Assembly (NCBI RefSeq): GCF_005145025.1
Contig: NZ_CP039699.1
Coordinates: 1-64,000, forward strand
Direction: 5' to 3'
From: Novosphingobium sp. EMRT-2
GTDB taxonomy: Bacteria > Pseudomonadota > Alphaproteobacteria > Sphingomonadales > Sphingomonadaceae
Length of the DNA: 64,000 nt
Below, one piece after another: positions 18,487-25,754 of this stretch. Position 1 is the stretch's first letter. Each line of letters opens with the position of its first letter. The notes beneath the pieces are model-generated. The model was not told the origin of the DNA. It searched no databases and was given only the letters and a program-made list of their open reading frames with translations. A program made the translations under genes and the position numbers.

Positions 18487-20408
18487 CAGGCTTCGACCAC
18501 GAGCGGCGTGCCCGTGCCCTTCGCCTGGCACGCGAGCACATAGCCCTGCGCCTTGTCGGCGGGCGCGAGGCCGGACTCGACCTCCATCGTTACCTCGCCC
18601 TGCAGCAGCTTGACCACGCAGGCGCCGCATGTGCCCGCACGGCAGGCATAGGAGATCTCGACGCCCGCGCCCTCGGCCGCCTCGAGCACGGTCTCGTCCG
18701 CGGGCAAGGCCGCCGACACCCCCGACACGGAGAAGGTCACCGTGCTCGGCGCCACCTCGGCGCTCGGGGCCGGCTTATCCGCTGGCGCGGGCGCGGGTTT
18801 GACCTCGAGATCCTCGTGGTCGGCCGGCAGCGAGGCCGGACCGAACGCCTCGGTGTGCAGCTGCGCTTCGGGGACGCCAAGTTCCGCCAGCACGCCGCGC
18901 ATCGCGCCCATCATCGCCGGCGGGCCGCACATATGGATCCGCCGGCTCGCGATCTCCGGCACCGCGGCCAGGATCATCTCGCGGGTGATCGGCCCTTCGG
19001 GGCCCATCCAGACGGTGCCGGGCGCGCGCTGCATCGCGGCGACGACATGGAGGTTGGGAAAACGGCGTTCGAGCCGCTCGAGCTCGTCGCGGAACACGAA
19101 TTCCTCGGTCGACCGAGCGCCGTAGAAGAAGAAGATATCGCCCTTCCACGCGGTGTCGGTGAGATAGCGCAGCACCGACATCATCGGGGTGATGCCGACC
19201 CCGCCCGCGATCAGCACGATGCTCTGCGCATCCGTTCCCGTGAAGGTGAAGGCGCCGAACGGTCCGCTGACCTTCAGCAGATCGTCGGCGACGACCTTGT
19301 CGTGCAGGTGTCGCGAGACCACGCCCTGCTCCTCGCGCTTGACCGTCAGTTCGACATAGGCCCGCTGGGTCGGCGAAGAGGCGATCGTGTAGGAACGGCG
19401 CGCGGTCTTGCCCGCTTCGGGCTCTACCTCGACCTGCAGGAACTGGCCCGGCAGGAAGTCGAACGGCAGCCGGTCGGCGGTCGGGTCCGCGAGCCGGAAG
19501 GTCAGCACGCTCGGCGTCTCTCGCACGATCTGGACCACGCGCAGCTGCCCCGCCCAGCTTTTGGGCTTGCGCAGCGACGCCCCAGCGGGTGCGGCCGCAT
19601 TGCTCGGCGCGAGCCCGGCGCTGTCGGCAACGGGTGCAGGCGCGGGCGCAACCCTGGTAGCGGGAGGGGCAGCCTTCGGCTCCGGCTTTGCTGGAACCTT
19701 GGCGGTGGCGACACCGCCGGCGATCGCCCCGATCCGCCGCAGGCGGAAGATCTGCAGCGCGATAAGCGTGGCGCTCACCAGCCCCAGGAACAGCATGAGA
19801 AGGAGGTGCGAGGGCGAGATGCCGAACCAGTGATCGGCATGGCCGGGCGCGGCCTGGTCGATGTCGAGCTGATCGCGCAGCCAGGCAAGCCCGACCTCCC
19901 GGGGCGGCTGCAAGCCCCCGATCGCGCCCTGCGCGGCGGTGCCGGAGCGGAACAGGTCGGTTCCCTCGCGCAGGCGCCGCGCCGCATCGAGCCGGGCCGA
20001 GACCGTGGTCGCACGCGCGCCGTCGGCCGAGGCGGCGTTGATCATCGCCAGACCCGTGCTTACCCGTGCGCCGGCCTGCGCAGCGACCCGCTGCCTTGCC
20101 GCTTCGTCAAGCGCGGGAAAGGCGAGCAGCTGCGAGATGAAGCCGGTCCGGCGCGATTCGTGGCCGTGCTCATTCTCCCCTTCCCCATTGATCATGCGAT
20201 CCATCATGGGGTTCATCATCTTCGCCATGTCCGACGACCCCGGCTCTGCCGGTGCGGACATGCCCCCGCCGGCCGGCATGCCTGCGCCATGATGCGCGGC
20301 ATGATCCCCGCCCTCCTGCGCGCCCGCGCTCGCGCTCGCGGACAGGCTGAGAGCGATTGCGCAGCCGAGGCTCAAGCGTCGAAGGCTGATCCGCCTGGAC
20401 ATCCTCAT
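18486..20408 (-). CDS. Membrane-anchored FAD/NAD(P)H reductase fused to 2Fe-2S ferredoxin
   Basis: A 640-residue fusion. In order: signal sequence (about 1-30), Met/His-rich periplasmic segment (HAAHHGAGM, DMAKMMNPMMDRM; 35-75), a helical periplasmic domain, one transmembrane helix near 200-220 (LLLMLFLGLVSATLIALQIF), an Ala/Pro linker, an FNR-type reductase with the FAD motif RRSYTIASSP and NAD motifs GGVGITPMMSVLRYL and MCGPPAMM, and a C-terminal plant-type ferredoxin with CRAGTCGACVVKLL and a final LACQ cysteine. Topology implies periplasmic Met-rich sensing or binding and cytosolic NAD(P)H oxidation. It starts the reductase-cytochrome b-cytochrome c run. The combination of domains in one chain is uncommon. 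Confidence 0.88.
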   Translation of the reverse strand: MRMSRRISLRRLSLGCAIALSLSASASAGAQEGGDHAAHHGAGMPAGGGMSAPAEPGSSDMAKMMNPMMDRMINGEGENEHGHESRRTGFISQLLAFPALDEAARQRVAAQAGARVSTGLAMINAASADGARATTVSARLDAARRLREGTDLFRSGTAAQGAIGGLQPPREVGLAWLRDQLDIDQAAPGHADHWFGISPSHLLLMLFLGLVSATLIALQIFRLRRIGAIAGGVATAKVPAKPEPKAAPPATRVAPAPAPVADSAGLAPSNAAAPAGASLRKPKSWAGQLRVVQIVRETPSVLTFRLADPTADRLPFDFLPGQFLQVEVEPEAGKTARRSYTIASSPTQRAYVELTVKREEQGVVSRHLHDKVVADDLLKVSGPFGAFTFTGTDAQSIVLIAGGVGITPMMSVLRYLTDTAWKGDIFFFYGARSTEEFVFRDELERLERRFPNLHVVAAMQRAPGTVWMGPEGPITREMILAAVPEIASRRIHMCGPPAMMGAMRGVLAELGVPEAQLHTEAFGPASLPADHEDLEVKPAPAPADKPAPSAEVAPSTVTFSVSGVSAALPADETVLEAAEGAGVEISYACRAGTCGACVVKLLQGEVTMEVESGLAPADKAQGYVLACQAKGTGTPLVVEA

Positions 20409-20425
20409 CCCCTTCGTGTGCGAGC

Positions 20426-20746
20426 CTACATATCCTTCATCGGCATCGCCGCATTGCCCGGCGCGGGATCGGGTGCCGGCGCGGTCTGGTTGCCGGCCCC
20501 GGCGCGCATCGCGTCATGGTCCATCGCCTGACGGTGATGCCGCTCCATCTCGGCCTGGTTGCTCATCGCGTCCATCGGCGCCGCGTCTGCAGCGTTGCCG
20601 CTGTCGGTCAGGACCGGGGTGGCGGCGACGCTGTTCGCCGCGGGCGGCACCGTCTGGTCGGCCTGGCGGTCGCAGCCCGAAAGCGCGAGCGCCAGCAACA
20701 GGCTTCCGCCGACAAGCGGAAGGGCTTTTTTCGCATGGTCGATCAT
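20426..20746 (-). CDS. Small Met/His-rich lipoprotein
   Basis: This 106-residue protein has a lipoprotein signal (LVGGSLLLALALSGC, lipid-modified cysteine at about 25). The mature chain is disordered-looking, rich in Ala, Pro, Met and His, with MERHHRQAMDHDAMRAG and a terminal AAMPMKDM. The composition suggests periplasmic copper binding at the membrane. It lies 17 nt upstream of the reductase fusion gene on the same strand and is probably cotranscribed. It resembles no named family; the role is inferred from composition and context. Confidence 0.7.
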   Translation of the reverse strand: MIDHAKKALPLVGGSLLLALALSGCDRQADQTVPPAANSVAATPVLTDSGNAADAAPMDAMSNQAEMERHHRQAMDHDAMRAGAGNQTAPAPDPAPGNAAMPMKDM

Positions 20747-20772
20747 AGCTTGCTCCTTGGCTTGAAAACTGT

Positions 20773-20800
20773 GTCCGGGCGCCAGGGATGGCGCCCGGAC
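20773..20800 (-). terminator. Strong hairpin between two lipoprotein genes
   Basis: An 11-bp perfect stem (GTCCGGGCGCC/GGCGCCCGGAC) with a 6-nt loop, followed on the minus strand by ACAGTTTTC. It sits right after the stop at 20805, so it may end or attenuate the merR transcript before the electron-transfer genes. Confidence 0.6.
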
Positions 20801-20804
20801 CCGA

Positions 20805-21026
20805 TCATTGCGCGTTGCGCAGGATCTGAAGGCACCGGTCGTGCGAGAGGTTCATCGGGTTGCGCCCCTGCCCCTTCATCTCGCCATGATCATGCGGCGT
20901 CTGGAGACCCATATTGCCCTCCATCGCCCGGCAACTCTCGACCTGCGCCGAGGTCGGCCGCGTGGTCACACAGGCGCCCAGAAGCAGCGCCGGCGTGAGG
21001 ACGGCGATCAAACGCATTTTCGTCAT
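20805..21026 (-). CDS. Small lipoprotein in the MerR operon
   Basis: This 73-residue protein has a lipobox (LTPALLLGAC, cysteine near 19). The mature part contains a second and third cysteine (VESCRAMEG and SHDRCLQIL) and short Met/His segments (TPHDHGEMKGQGRNPMNLSHD). The start overlaps the MerR stop as ATGA, so its expression is tied to the regulator. No family is recognised. It is probably a periplasm-facing metal-binding lipoprotein, by analogy with its neighbours. Confidence 0.65.
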   Translation of the reverse strand: MTKMRLIAVLTPALLLGACVTTRPTSAQVESCRAMEGNMGLQTPHDHGEMKGQGRNPMNLSHDRCLQILRNAQ

Positions 21027-21502
21027 GACAAAACCCCTTTCGCTAGTGATGATCGTTCGTCCTGCGCTGCCTGAAGTTTCTTGTTATGCTGCTGGTCTTT
21101 CCGCCGCGCCGTCAGGAAGGCGAGGATCGGGCAATCGGAGACGGGTACTTCACCCGGGCATTCATCGGCGAGCATCCGCAGCATGTCGCGGATATCGGAC
21201 AGGCGCTCGAGCCGGGCTTCGGCATCCGCGATCTTGGCGAGCGTGATATCGAGCACGGCCTGGGCATGCGCGGTGTCCGACGCCCTGAGCGCCAGCAACT
21301 TCCGGGCCTGTTCGAGTGTGAAACCAAGCTCCTGCGCCGAGCGGATGAAATTGACGCGCTCGAGGTCGGTCGCGTCGTAGAGCCTGTAGCCCGCTGCCGT
21401 GCGCGCGGGCTCGCGCAGCAAGCCCATCCGCTCATAATAGCGGATCGTATCGCGGCCCACGCCTGCCGCGGCGGCCAGTTCGCCGATCTTGAAATTGCCC
21501 AT
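21023..21502 (-). CDS. MerR-family metal-responsive regulator
   Basis: A 159-residue regulator. The N-terminal winged helix is typical (FKIGELAAAAGVGRDTIRYYERMGLL, then GYRLYDATDLERVNFIRSAQELGFTLEQARKLL), followed by a long dimerisation helix and a C-terminal metal loop with cysteines in DECPGEVPVSDCPIL. The Cys-x8-Cys spacing is that of CueR/HmrR-like and related sensors. It probably responds to Cu(I)/Ag(I). It is autoregulated from a dyad promoter at 21515-21546. The C-terminus after the metal loop is longer than in CueR. It heads the minus-strand run toward the lipoproteins and electron-transfer genes. Confidence 0.85.
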   Translation of the reverse strand: MGNFKIGELAAAAGVGRDTIRYYERMGLLREPARTAAGYRLYDATDLERVNFIRSAQELGFTLEQARKLLALRASDTAHAQAVLDITLAKIADAEARLERLSDIRDMLRMLADECPGEVPVSDCPILAFLTARRKDQQHNKKLQAAQDERSSLAKGVLS

Positions 21503-21514
21503 GTCATCCGCTCG

Positions 21515-21546
21515 ATCATGCCGGTAGGACCATGGTCCAGGGTCAA
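21515..21546 (-). promoter_or_regulatory. MerR-type promoter/operator of the regulator gene
   Basis: On the minus strand: TTGACC (21541-21546), a 20-nt spacer holding the perfect 12-bp palindrome GGACCATGGTCC (21527-21538), then CATGAT (21515-21520). The over-long spacer with a centred dyad is the MerR-family promoter design. It lies 13 nt before the regulator start. Confidence 0.65.
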
Positions 21547-21591
21547 GCGGTTTCGCCTCGATCCCGAACGGTCCGTTGCCGCCGGCAACCC

Positions 21592-21620
21592 GCTGCCCCG
21601 ATGCCTCGCATCAGGGCAGC
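21592..21620 (-). terminator. Hairpin after the small exported gene
   Basis: The stem GCTGCCC...GGGCAGC is extended by GATGC/GCATC, about 12 bp in total. It is placed 25 nt after the stop at 21645 on the minus strand. No U-tract is seen, so termination is only probable. Confidence 0.45.
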
Positions 21621-21644
21621 GTGTGCCGCCGGGCCACCGGCTCG

Positions 21645-22001
21645 TCAGTTCTTGCGAAGCTCGACGATGTCGTGCTTGGCAGGCGTGCCGTCGGCGACGG
21701 ACACGTGCGCGAAGTGATCATCGAAGATATGATCGATCGTCACATGGCCGATGAGCTGGCGGTGATAAGTCGGCGCCACGCCTTTGGACGGACCCGGATG
21801 GGTCACAACGCGATAGACCTCGAGCTTCTGGCCGACCTCGGCGCCATCGGCCTTGCCGATGCAGACGACCGTGCCGTTGCTGCCCGTGTCAACGATCGAG
21901 CCGCGCATGAAGAAGGTATGTCCGATACCCTGAGCGAATGAAGGGACCGCTGCGAGCATCGAGATGCCGGCGAGCGCAACCATGAGAGTTTTTCTGACCA
22001 T
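21645..22001 (-). CDS. Small exported protein, paralogue of 12881-13210
   Basis: This 118-residue protein has a signal peptide (MVRKTLMVALAGISMLAAVPSFA) and then QGIGHTFFMRGSIV, CIGKADGAEVGQKLEVYRV, GHVTIDHIFDDHFAHVSVADG. It aligns block for block with the protein at 12881-13210, with a short insert (HPGPSKGVAPTYHRQL) between the last two blocks. The start ATG at 22001 has an ideal AAGGAGGTG upstream; the GTG at 22007 lies inside that site and is rejected. A TATACGTA motif lies about 96 nt upstream. Function unknown; it flanks the Cus operon divergently. Confidence 0.72.
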   Translation of the reverse strand: MVRKTLMVALAGISMLAAVPSFAQGIGHTFFMRGSIVDTGSNGTVVCIGKADGAEVGQKLEVYRVVTHPGPSKGVAPTYHRQLIGHVTIDHIFDDHFAHVSVADGTPAKHDIVELRKN

Positions 22002-22096
22002 ATTCACCTCCTTGGATGGTAAGCCACCGCCCGGACTTTGCCGAGGGGAAGAGCGTCTCTTCAGGCTTGGGACTACGGTCCCGGGTCCAGCCTCGA

Positions 22097-22104
22097 TATA
22101 CGTA
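22097..22104. promoter_or_regulatory. TATACGTA motif between divergent metal-cluster genes
   Basis: The same 8-base core as at 13852-13859 and 14479-14486. Here it is in the 240-nt gap between the small exported gene (minus) and the first gene of the Cus run (plus). Confidence 0.45.
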
Positions 22105-22244
22105 GAGGCCGCAGCCGATCTTCTTCCCCGGGCCGGATCTTTATTGACGCGGAGTTGACGGAATCAGCCGTCAGCACTTCAAAATCCGCGCGGCGCGAGA
22201 CTTTGGTTGGCTGCGCCCGCGAAACCCGATAGATATCGAGGCCC

Positions 22245-22607
22245 GTGAAACGCCTGCTCGCCCTCCTGCTCGTCATCGGAGCGCTGTCCGGTCTCTTCGG
22301 AGCCCAGATGGCGGCCGCGCACAGCGTGCCGCAGGCGGCAGGCGCGCCGCTGGCCAAGGGCATGGATGCGGACTGCATGGCGATGATGGCCAAGCAGCAG
22401 CCTGCGCCCAGCGAAAAGCCCTGCAAGGGCCTGACGCTCGATTGCATCGCCGCGATGGGGTGCGTGATCCCGCTGGTCGCAGCGGACCTGGCAGGCGGCG
22501 TTGCGCCTGCGCGTCTCTACGACGCGCCCAGCTTCTGGACGACCGACACGATATTGACCGGCAAGGCGGTTGCGCCCGAGCCGGATCCTCCCACCAGCCT
22601 TGCCTGA
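22245..22607 (+). CDS. Small exported Met/Cys protein at head of the Cus operon
   Basis: This 120-residue protein starts at GTG and has a signal peptide (RLLALLLVIGALSGLFGAQMAAA). The mature part contains MDADCMAMMAKQQ and KPCKGLTLDCIAAMGCVIPL, giving four cysteines and clustered Met that could hold copper. The C-terminus (LTGKAVAPEPDPPTSLA) is Pro-rich. It is the first plus-strand gene before the Cus efflux operon. Small proteins of this composition often precede RND metal-efflux genes; no named family was identified. Confidence 0.65.
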   Translation: MKRLLALLLVIGALSGLFGAQMAAAHSVPQAAGAPLAKGMDADCMAMMAKQQPAPSEKPCKGLTLDCIAAMGCVIPLVAADLAGGVAPARLYDAPSFWTTDTILTGKAVAPEPDPPTSLA

Positions 22608-22683
22608 TTGAACGAGCACGGGCTGCGCGCATCGATCGATGCGTGCGCGCCCGGTTTCCTTCTTTTCAGTCAAGGTTTTCGTG

Positions 22684-22941
22684 ATGATCAAACTGCTTCC
22701 GGCCGCCCTTGTGGCGGCCCTCGGTCTCGCCGCGCCTGCGCTTGCAGCCGACGCGAGCCGCACGCCGCAGGGCCATTGGGAATGGCGGGCGGCGCCGCAA
22801 TATGGTCCGCGGGCGACCGGCCCTGCGCGTGTCCGCATATGGGTGCCCGAGAGCCGGGACATCGCCAGCTGCGATTGCGCGATGATGCAGGCAAGCGCCG
22901 CCGACTGCATGCGCGGCGCAGTCAGGTCGGACAAGGGCTAA
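22684..22941 (+). CDS. Small exported Cys-containing protein
   Basis: This 85-residue protein has a signal peptide (LLPAALVAALGLAAPALAA), a Trp-rich start of the mature chain (GHWEWRAAPQYGP) and a C-terminal cysteine group (SCDCAMMQASAADCMRG). The start at 22684 begins the signal peptide. It lies 76 nt after the previous small gene and 63 nt before cusC, in the same orientation, so it is probably in the Cus operon. Metal binding through the three cysteines is plausible; function unknown. Confidence 0.6.
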   Translation: MIKLLPAALVAALGLAAPALAADASRTPQGHWEWRAAPQYGPRATGPARVRIWVPESRDIASCDCAMMQASAADCMRGAVRSDKG

Positions 22942-23004
22942 ACCCACTCCGGAGCGGCGCGTCACATGTTGGCGCGCCGCCTCTGTCATGAGGGGATGAT
23001 ATCC

Positions 23005-24267
23005 ATGATCATGATGCCGAGGCGCGCTATGCGACGCCTGTTGCTCTCTCTCGGTGCGACGCTTGCGAGCGCCTGGGCCGTGCCGGTGTCGGCCGGCCCG
23101 CTCACCTACGAGCAGGCACTGAGGCTCGCTGCCGCCAATGCGCCAAGCCTCAAGGCGCGCGCGGCGGCGACAGCTGGCGCCCGCTCCTCGGCGGTCGCGG
23201 CCGATCGCCTGCCCGATCCGACGCTCGACCTGGGCCTGCAGAACTTCCCGGTGAGCGGCCCCAATGCCGGCAGCTTCACGCGCGACGATTTCACCATGGC
23301 GACGATCGGGTTCAGCCAGGCCTTCCCCAATCTCGCCAAGCGCCATGCACGCGCCGCGCGCGCCGCGGCCGATATCGGTGTCGCCGAGGCGGGCGAGCTG
23401 GTCGAAGGCCGCAACGTGCGGCTCGAGACCGCGCTCGCATGGATCGATCTCTATTATGGCGAACGCCGGCTCCGGCAGCTCGACCTGCTCGATGCCAGTC
23501 TCGACGACCTGCAGAAGACCGTGACCGCACGCCTGGCGTCGGGCAGCGCGCGCCCGAGCCAGGCGCTCGAGCCCGACCAGCTCCGCGCCGCCATCGCCGA
23601 TCGCCGCGCCGAGATGGCTGCGGTGGTGGCGCAGGCGCGGGCCCGGCTCGCGCGCTATACCGGCGACCCCGACCCGCAGGCGACGGGCGACCCGCCGATG
23701 CTCGATGTCGATCCGATCCGGCTGCGGGCCGGGATCGATGCGCTTCCCGCCCTGCGCGCGCAGGACGCGCGGATCGCAGTCGCCGAAGCGGACGTGCGTC
23801 TCGCGCGCGCCGACAAGCGCCCCGACTGGAAGGTCGGCGTCACCTATGGCCGGCGCGATCCCATGTACGGCGACATGGCCTCGGTCGGCGTGTCGATCGA
23901 CCTGCCGCTGTTCGCCGGCAAGCGCCAGAACCCCAGGATCGCTGCAAGCGAGAGCCTTGCGCAAGGGGGTCGGTTCGACCGCGAGGCGATCCGCCGCGAG
24001 CTGGTGGCGCAGCTCGACGCCGATCTCGCAGACCATGCCATGCATCTCTCCCGGTTGCGCAATGCCCGCGAGACGCTGGTGCCACTCGCCAGGCACCGCG
24101 CCGAGCTCGACCGCGACAGCTATGGCGCCGGCAAGCTCGACCTTGGCGCCGCGCTGCTCACGACGCTCGGGCTCGCGGAGGCCGAGGTCGAGGCGCTCAA
24201 CCGCGAAGCCGACGTCGCGCGCGACGCGGTCCGCATCACTATCACCTATGGGGAGGAGCGGCCATGA
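23005..24267 (+). CDS. cusC: CusC-like outer-membrane efflux protein (TolC family)
   Basis: A 420-residue TolC-family protein with a signal peptide (LLLSLGATLASAWAVPVSA) and two outer-membrane factor repeats. The first holds LTYEQALRLAAANAPSLKA and FSQAFPNLAKRHARAARAAADIGVAEA, the second MASVGVSIDLPLFAGKRQNPRIAASE. Long coiled-coil helices separate them. It forms the trimeric channel for the tripartite RND pump. The start was taken at 23005, about 9 nt after GAGGGG; an ATG at 22996 is also possible. The stop overlaps cusB as ATGA. Confidence 0.9.
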   Translation: MIMMPRRAMRRLLLSLGATLASAWAVPVSAGPLTYEQALRLAAANAPSLKARAAATAGARSSAVAADRLPDPTLDLGLQNFPVSGPNAGSFTRDDFTMATIGFSQAFPNLAKRHARAARAAADIGVAEAGELVEGRNVRLETALAWIDLYYGERRLRQLDLLDASLDDLQKTVTARLASGSARPSQALEPDQLRAAIADRRAEMAAVVAQARARLARYTGDPDPQATGDPPMLDVDPIRLRAGIDALPALRAQDARIAVAEADVRLARADKRPDWKVGVTYGRRDPMYGDMASVGVSIDLPLFAGKRQNPRIAASESLAQGGRFDREAIRRELVAQLDADLADHAMHLSRLRNARETLVPLARHRAELDRDSYGAGKLDLGAALLTTLGLAEAEVEALNREADVARDAVRITITYGEERP

Positions 24268-25754
24268 CGCTCGATAAATCCGCGCTGCGCTGGGGCGCAT
24301 CGATCCTGGCTGTCGCGCTGCTGGCCGGCGGCACAGGCTATTGGGCTGGCCATCGCCAGGCACCGCAATCGGAGGCGACCACGCCCGCCGGGGCAGGCAA
24401 AGTCCTTTACTGGTACGATCCGATGTTCCCCAACCAGAAGTTCGACAAGCCCGGCAAGTCGCCCTTCATGGATATGCAGCTCGTGCCGCGATACGCGGAC
24501 GGAGGAAGCGCCGGCGCGGCCCCCACGGTCGCCGTCGATCCCGCCGCGCGGCAGAGCCTGGGATTGCGGGTCGTCGCGGCGAAGATGGGCAGCCTTGCCT
24601 CGGCCCTCGAGGTCACCGGCACGATCGACTTCAACCAGCGCGACGTCGCCGTCATCCAGGCGCGTTCGGGCGGGTTCGTGAGCCGCGTCTATGCGCGAGC
24701 GCCCGGGGACGTGGTCCGCGCCGGCGCGCCGATCGCGGACCTGCTCCTGCCCGAATGGGGCGGCGCGCAGACCGAATATCTGAGCGTCAGGCGGCTCGGC
24801 AAGCCCGATCTCACCGCGGCCGCGCGCCAGCGGCTGCGGCTGATGGGCATGTCCGACGGCCTCATCGCCAGCGTCGAGCGGAGCGGTCGGCCGAACGGCG
24901 TGGTGACCATCACGACGCCGATCTCGGGCACGATCCAGACGCTCGACGCCCGTGCCGGCGTGACGCTCGCCATGGGCCAGACGCTCGCCCAGGTAAGCGG
25001 GCTCGGCACCGTCTGGCTCAATGCCGCGGTGCCCGAAGCGCGCGCGGGCGATGTCCGGGTCGGCCAGAATGCCAGCGCCACGCTGGCGAGCTTCCCCGGC
25101 GAGCGCTTCGCCGGCCGGGTGATCGCGATCCTGCCGACGACGCAGGCCGACAGCCGCACGCTCACCGTGCGGATCGAGCTGCCCAACCGGGACGGGCGGT
25201 TACGGCCGGGCATGTTCGCCAGCGTCGTGCTTGGCGGCGATGCCAAGCCGGCGCTGCTGGTGCCGAGCGAGGCGGTGATCCGCACGGGCAAGCGCACGCT
25301 CGTCATGCTCGCCGCAGGCGACGGGCGCTATCATCCCGCCGAGGTCCGCATCGGCCGCGAGGCGGGCGGTGAAACCGAGATCCTTGCCGGCCTGTCGCCC
25401 GGCGAGAAAGTCGTCGCCTCGGGGCAGTTCCTGATCGACTCCGAGGCGAGCCTGTCGGGAATCGAGGCGCGGCCGATCGGCGGCGGTGCGGCATCGGCGA
25501 CCATCGCCGCGCCGAGGTCGAAAGCCACGCTGTACGAGACGACGGGCAAGATCGAGCGGCTCACGGCCAATGCGGTGACGCTCAGCCACGAACCGGTCCC
25601 CGCGCTCGACTGGCCCGCGATGACGATGACCTTCGCGCTCGCCGATCCGGGCATCGCGCGCGGCTTCAAGGCGGGCGACCGGGTTCGGTTCGGGTTCGAC
25701 CGGCCCCCGGCGGGACCGACGCTGCGGCGTATGGCGAAGGTGGCGGGCCGATGA
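24264..25754 (+). CDS. cusB: CusB-like RND periplasmic adaptor with two metal-binding domains
   Basis: A 496-residue membrane-fusion adaptor. After a membrane anchor (1-30) comes a heavy-metal-binding motif segment ([26 protein letters not shown]; about 48-77), then the barrel-sandwich and hairpin core ([39 protein letters not shown]), and a C-terminal CusF-like domain ([31 protein letters not shown]) near 425-460. The Trp/Met pair of that domain binds Cu(I)/Ag(I) in CusF. It links CusA to CusC and feeds metal to the pump. The ends overlap both neighbours by 4 nt. Confidence 0.93.
   Translation: MTLDKSALRWGASILAVALLAGGTGYWAGHRQAPQSEATTPAGAGKVLYWYDPMFPNQKFDKPGKSPFMDMQLVPRYADGGSAGAAPTVAVDPAARQSLGLRVVAAKMGSLASALEVTGTIDFNQRDVAVIQARSGGFVSRVYARAPGDVVRAGAPIADLLLPEWGGAQTEYLSVRRLGKPDLTAAARQRLRLMGMSDGLIASVERSGRPNGVVTITTPISGTIQTLDARAGVTLAMGQTLAQVSGLGTVWLNAAVPEARAGDVRVGQNASATLASFPGERFAGRVIAILPTTQADSRTLTVRIELPNRDGRLRPGMFASVVLGGDAKPALLVPSEAVIRTGKRTLVMLAAGDGRYHPAEVRIGREAGGETEILAGLSPGEKVVASGQFLIDSEASLSGIEARPIGGGAASATIAAPRSKATLYETTGKIERLTANAVTLSHEPVPALDWPAMTMTFALADPGIARGFKAGDRVRFGFDRPPAGPTLRRMAKVAGR

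Noticed and set aside
18402..20531. Long plus-strand frame opposite the reductase fusion
   Set aside because: Low-complexity Arg/Gly/Ala/His translation with no motif; it mirrors the codon bias of the real minus-strand gene.
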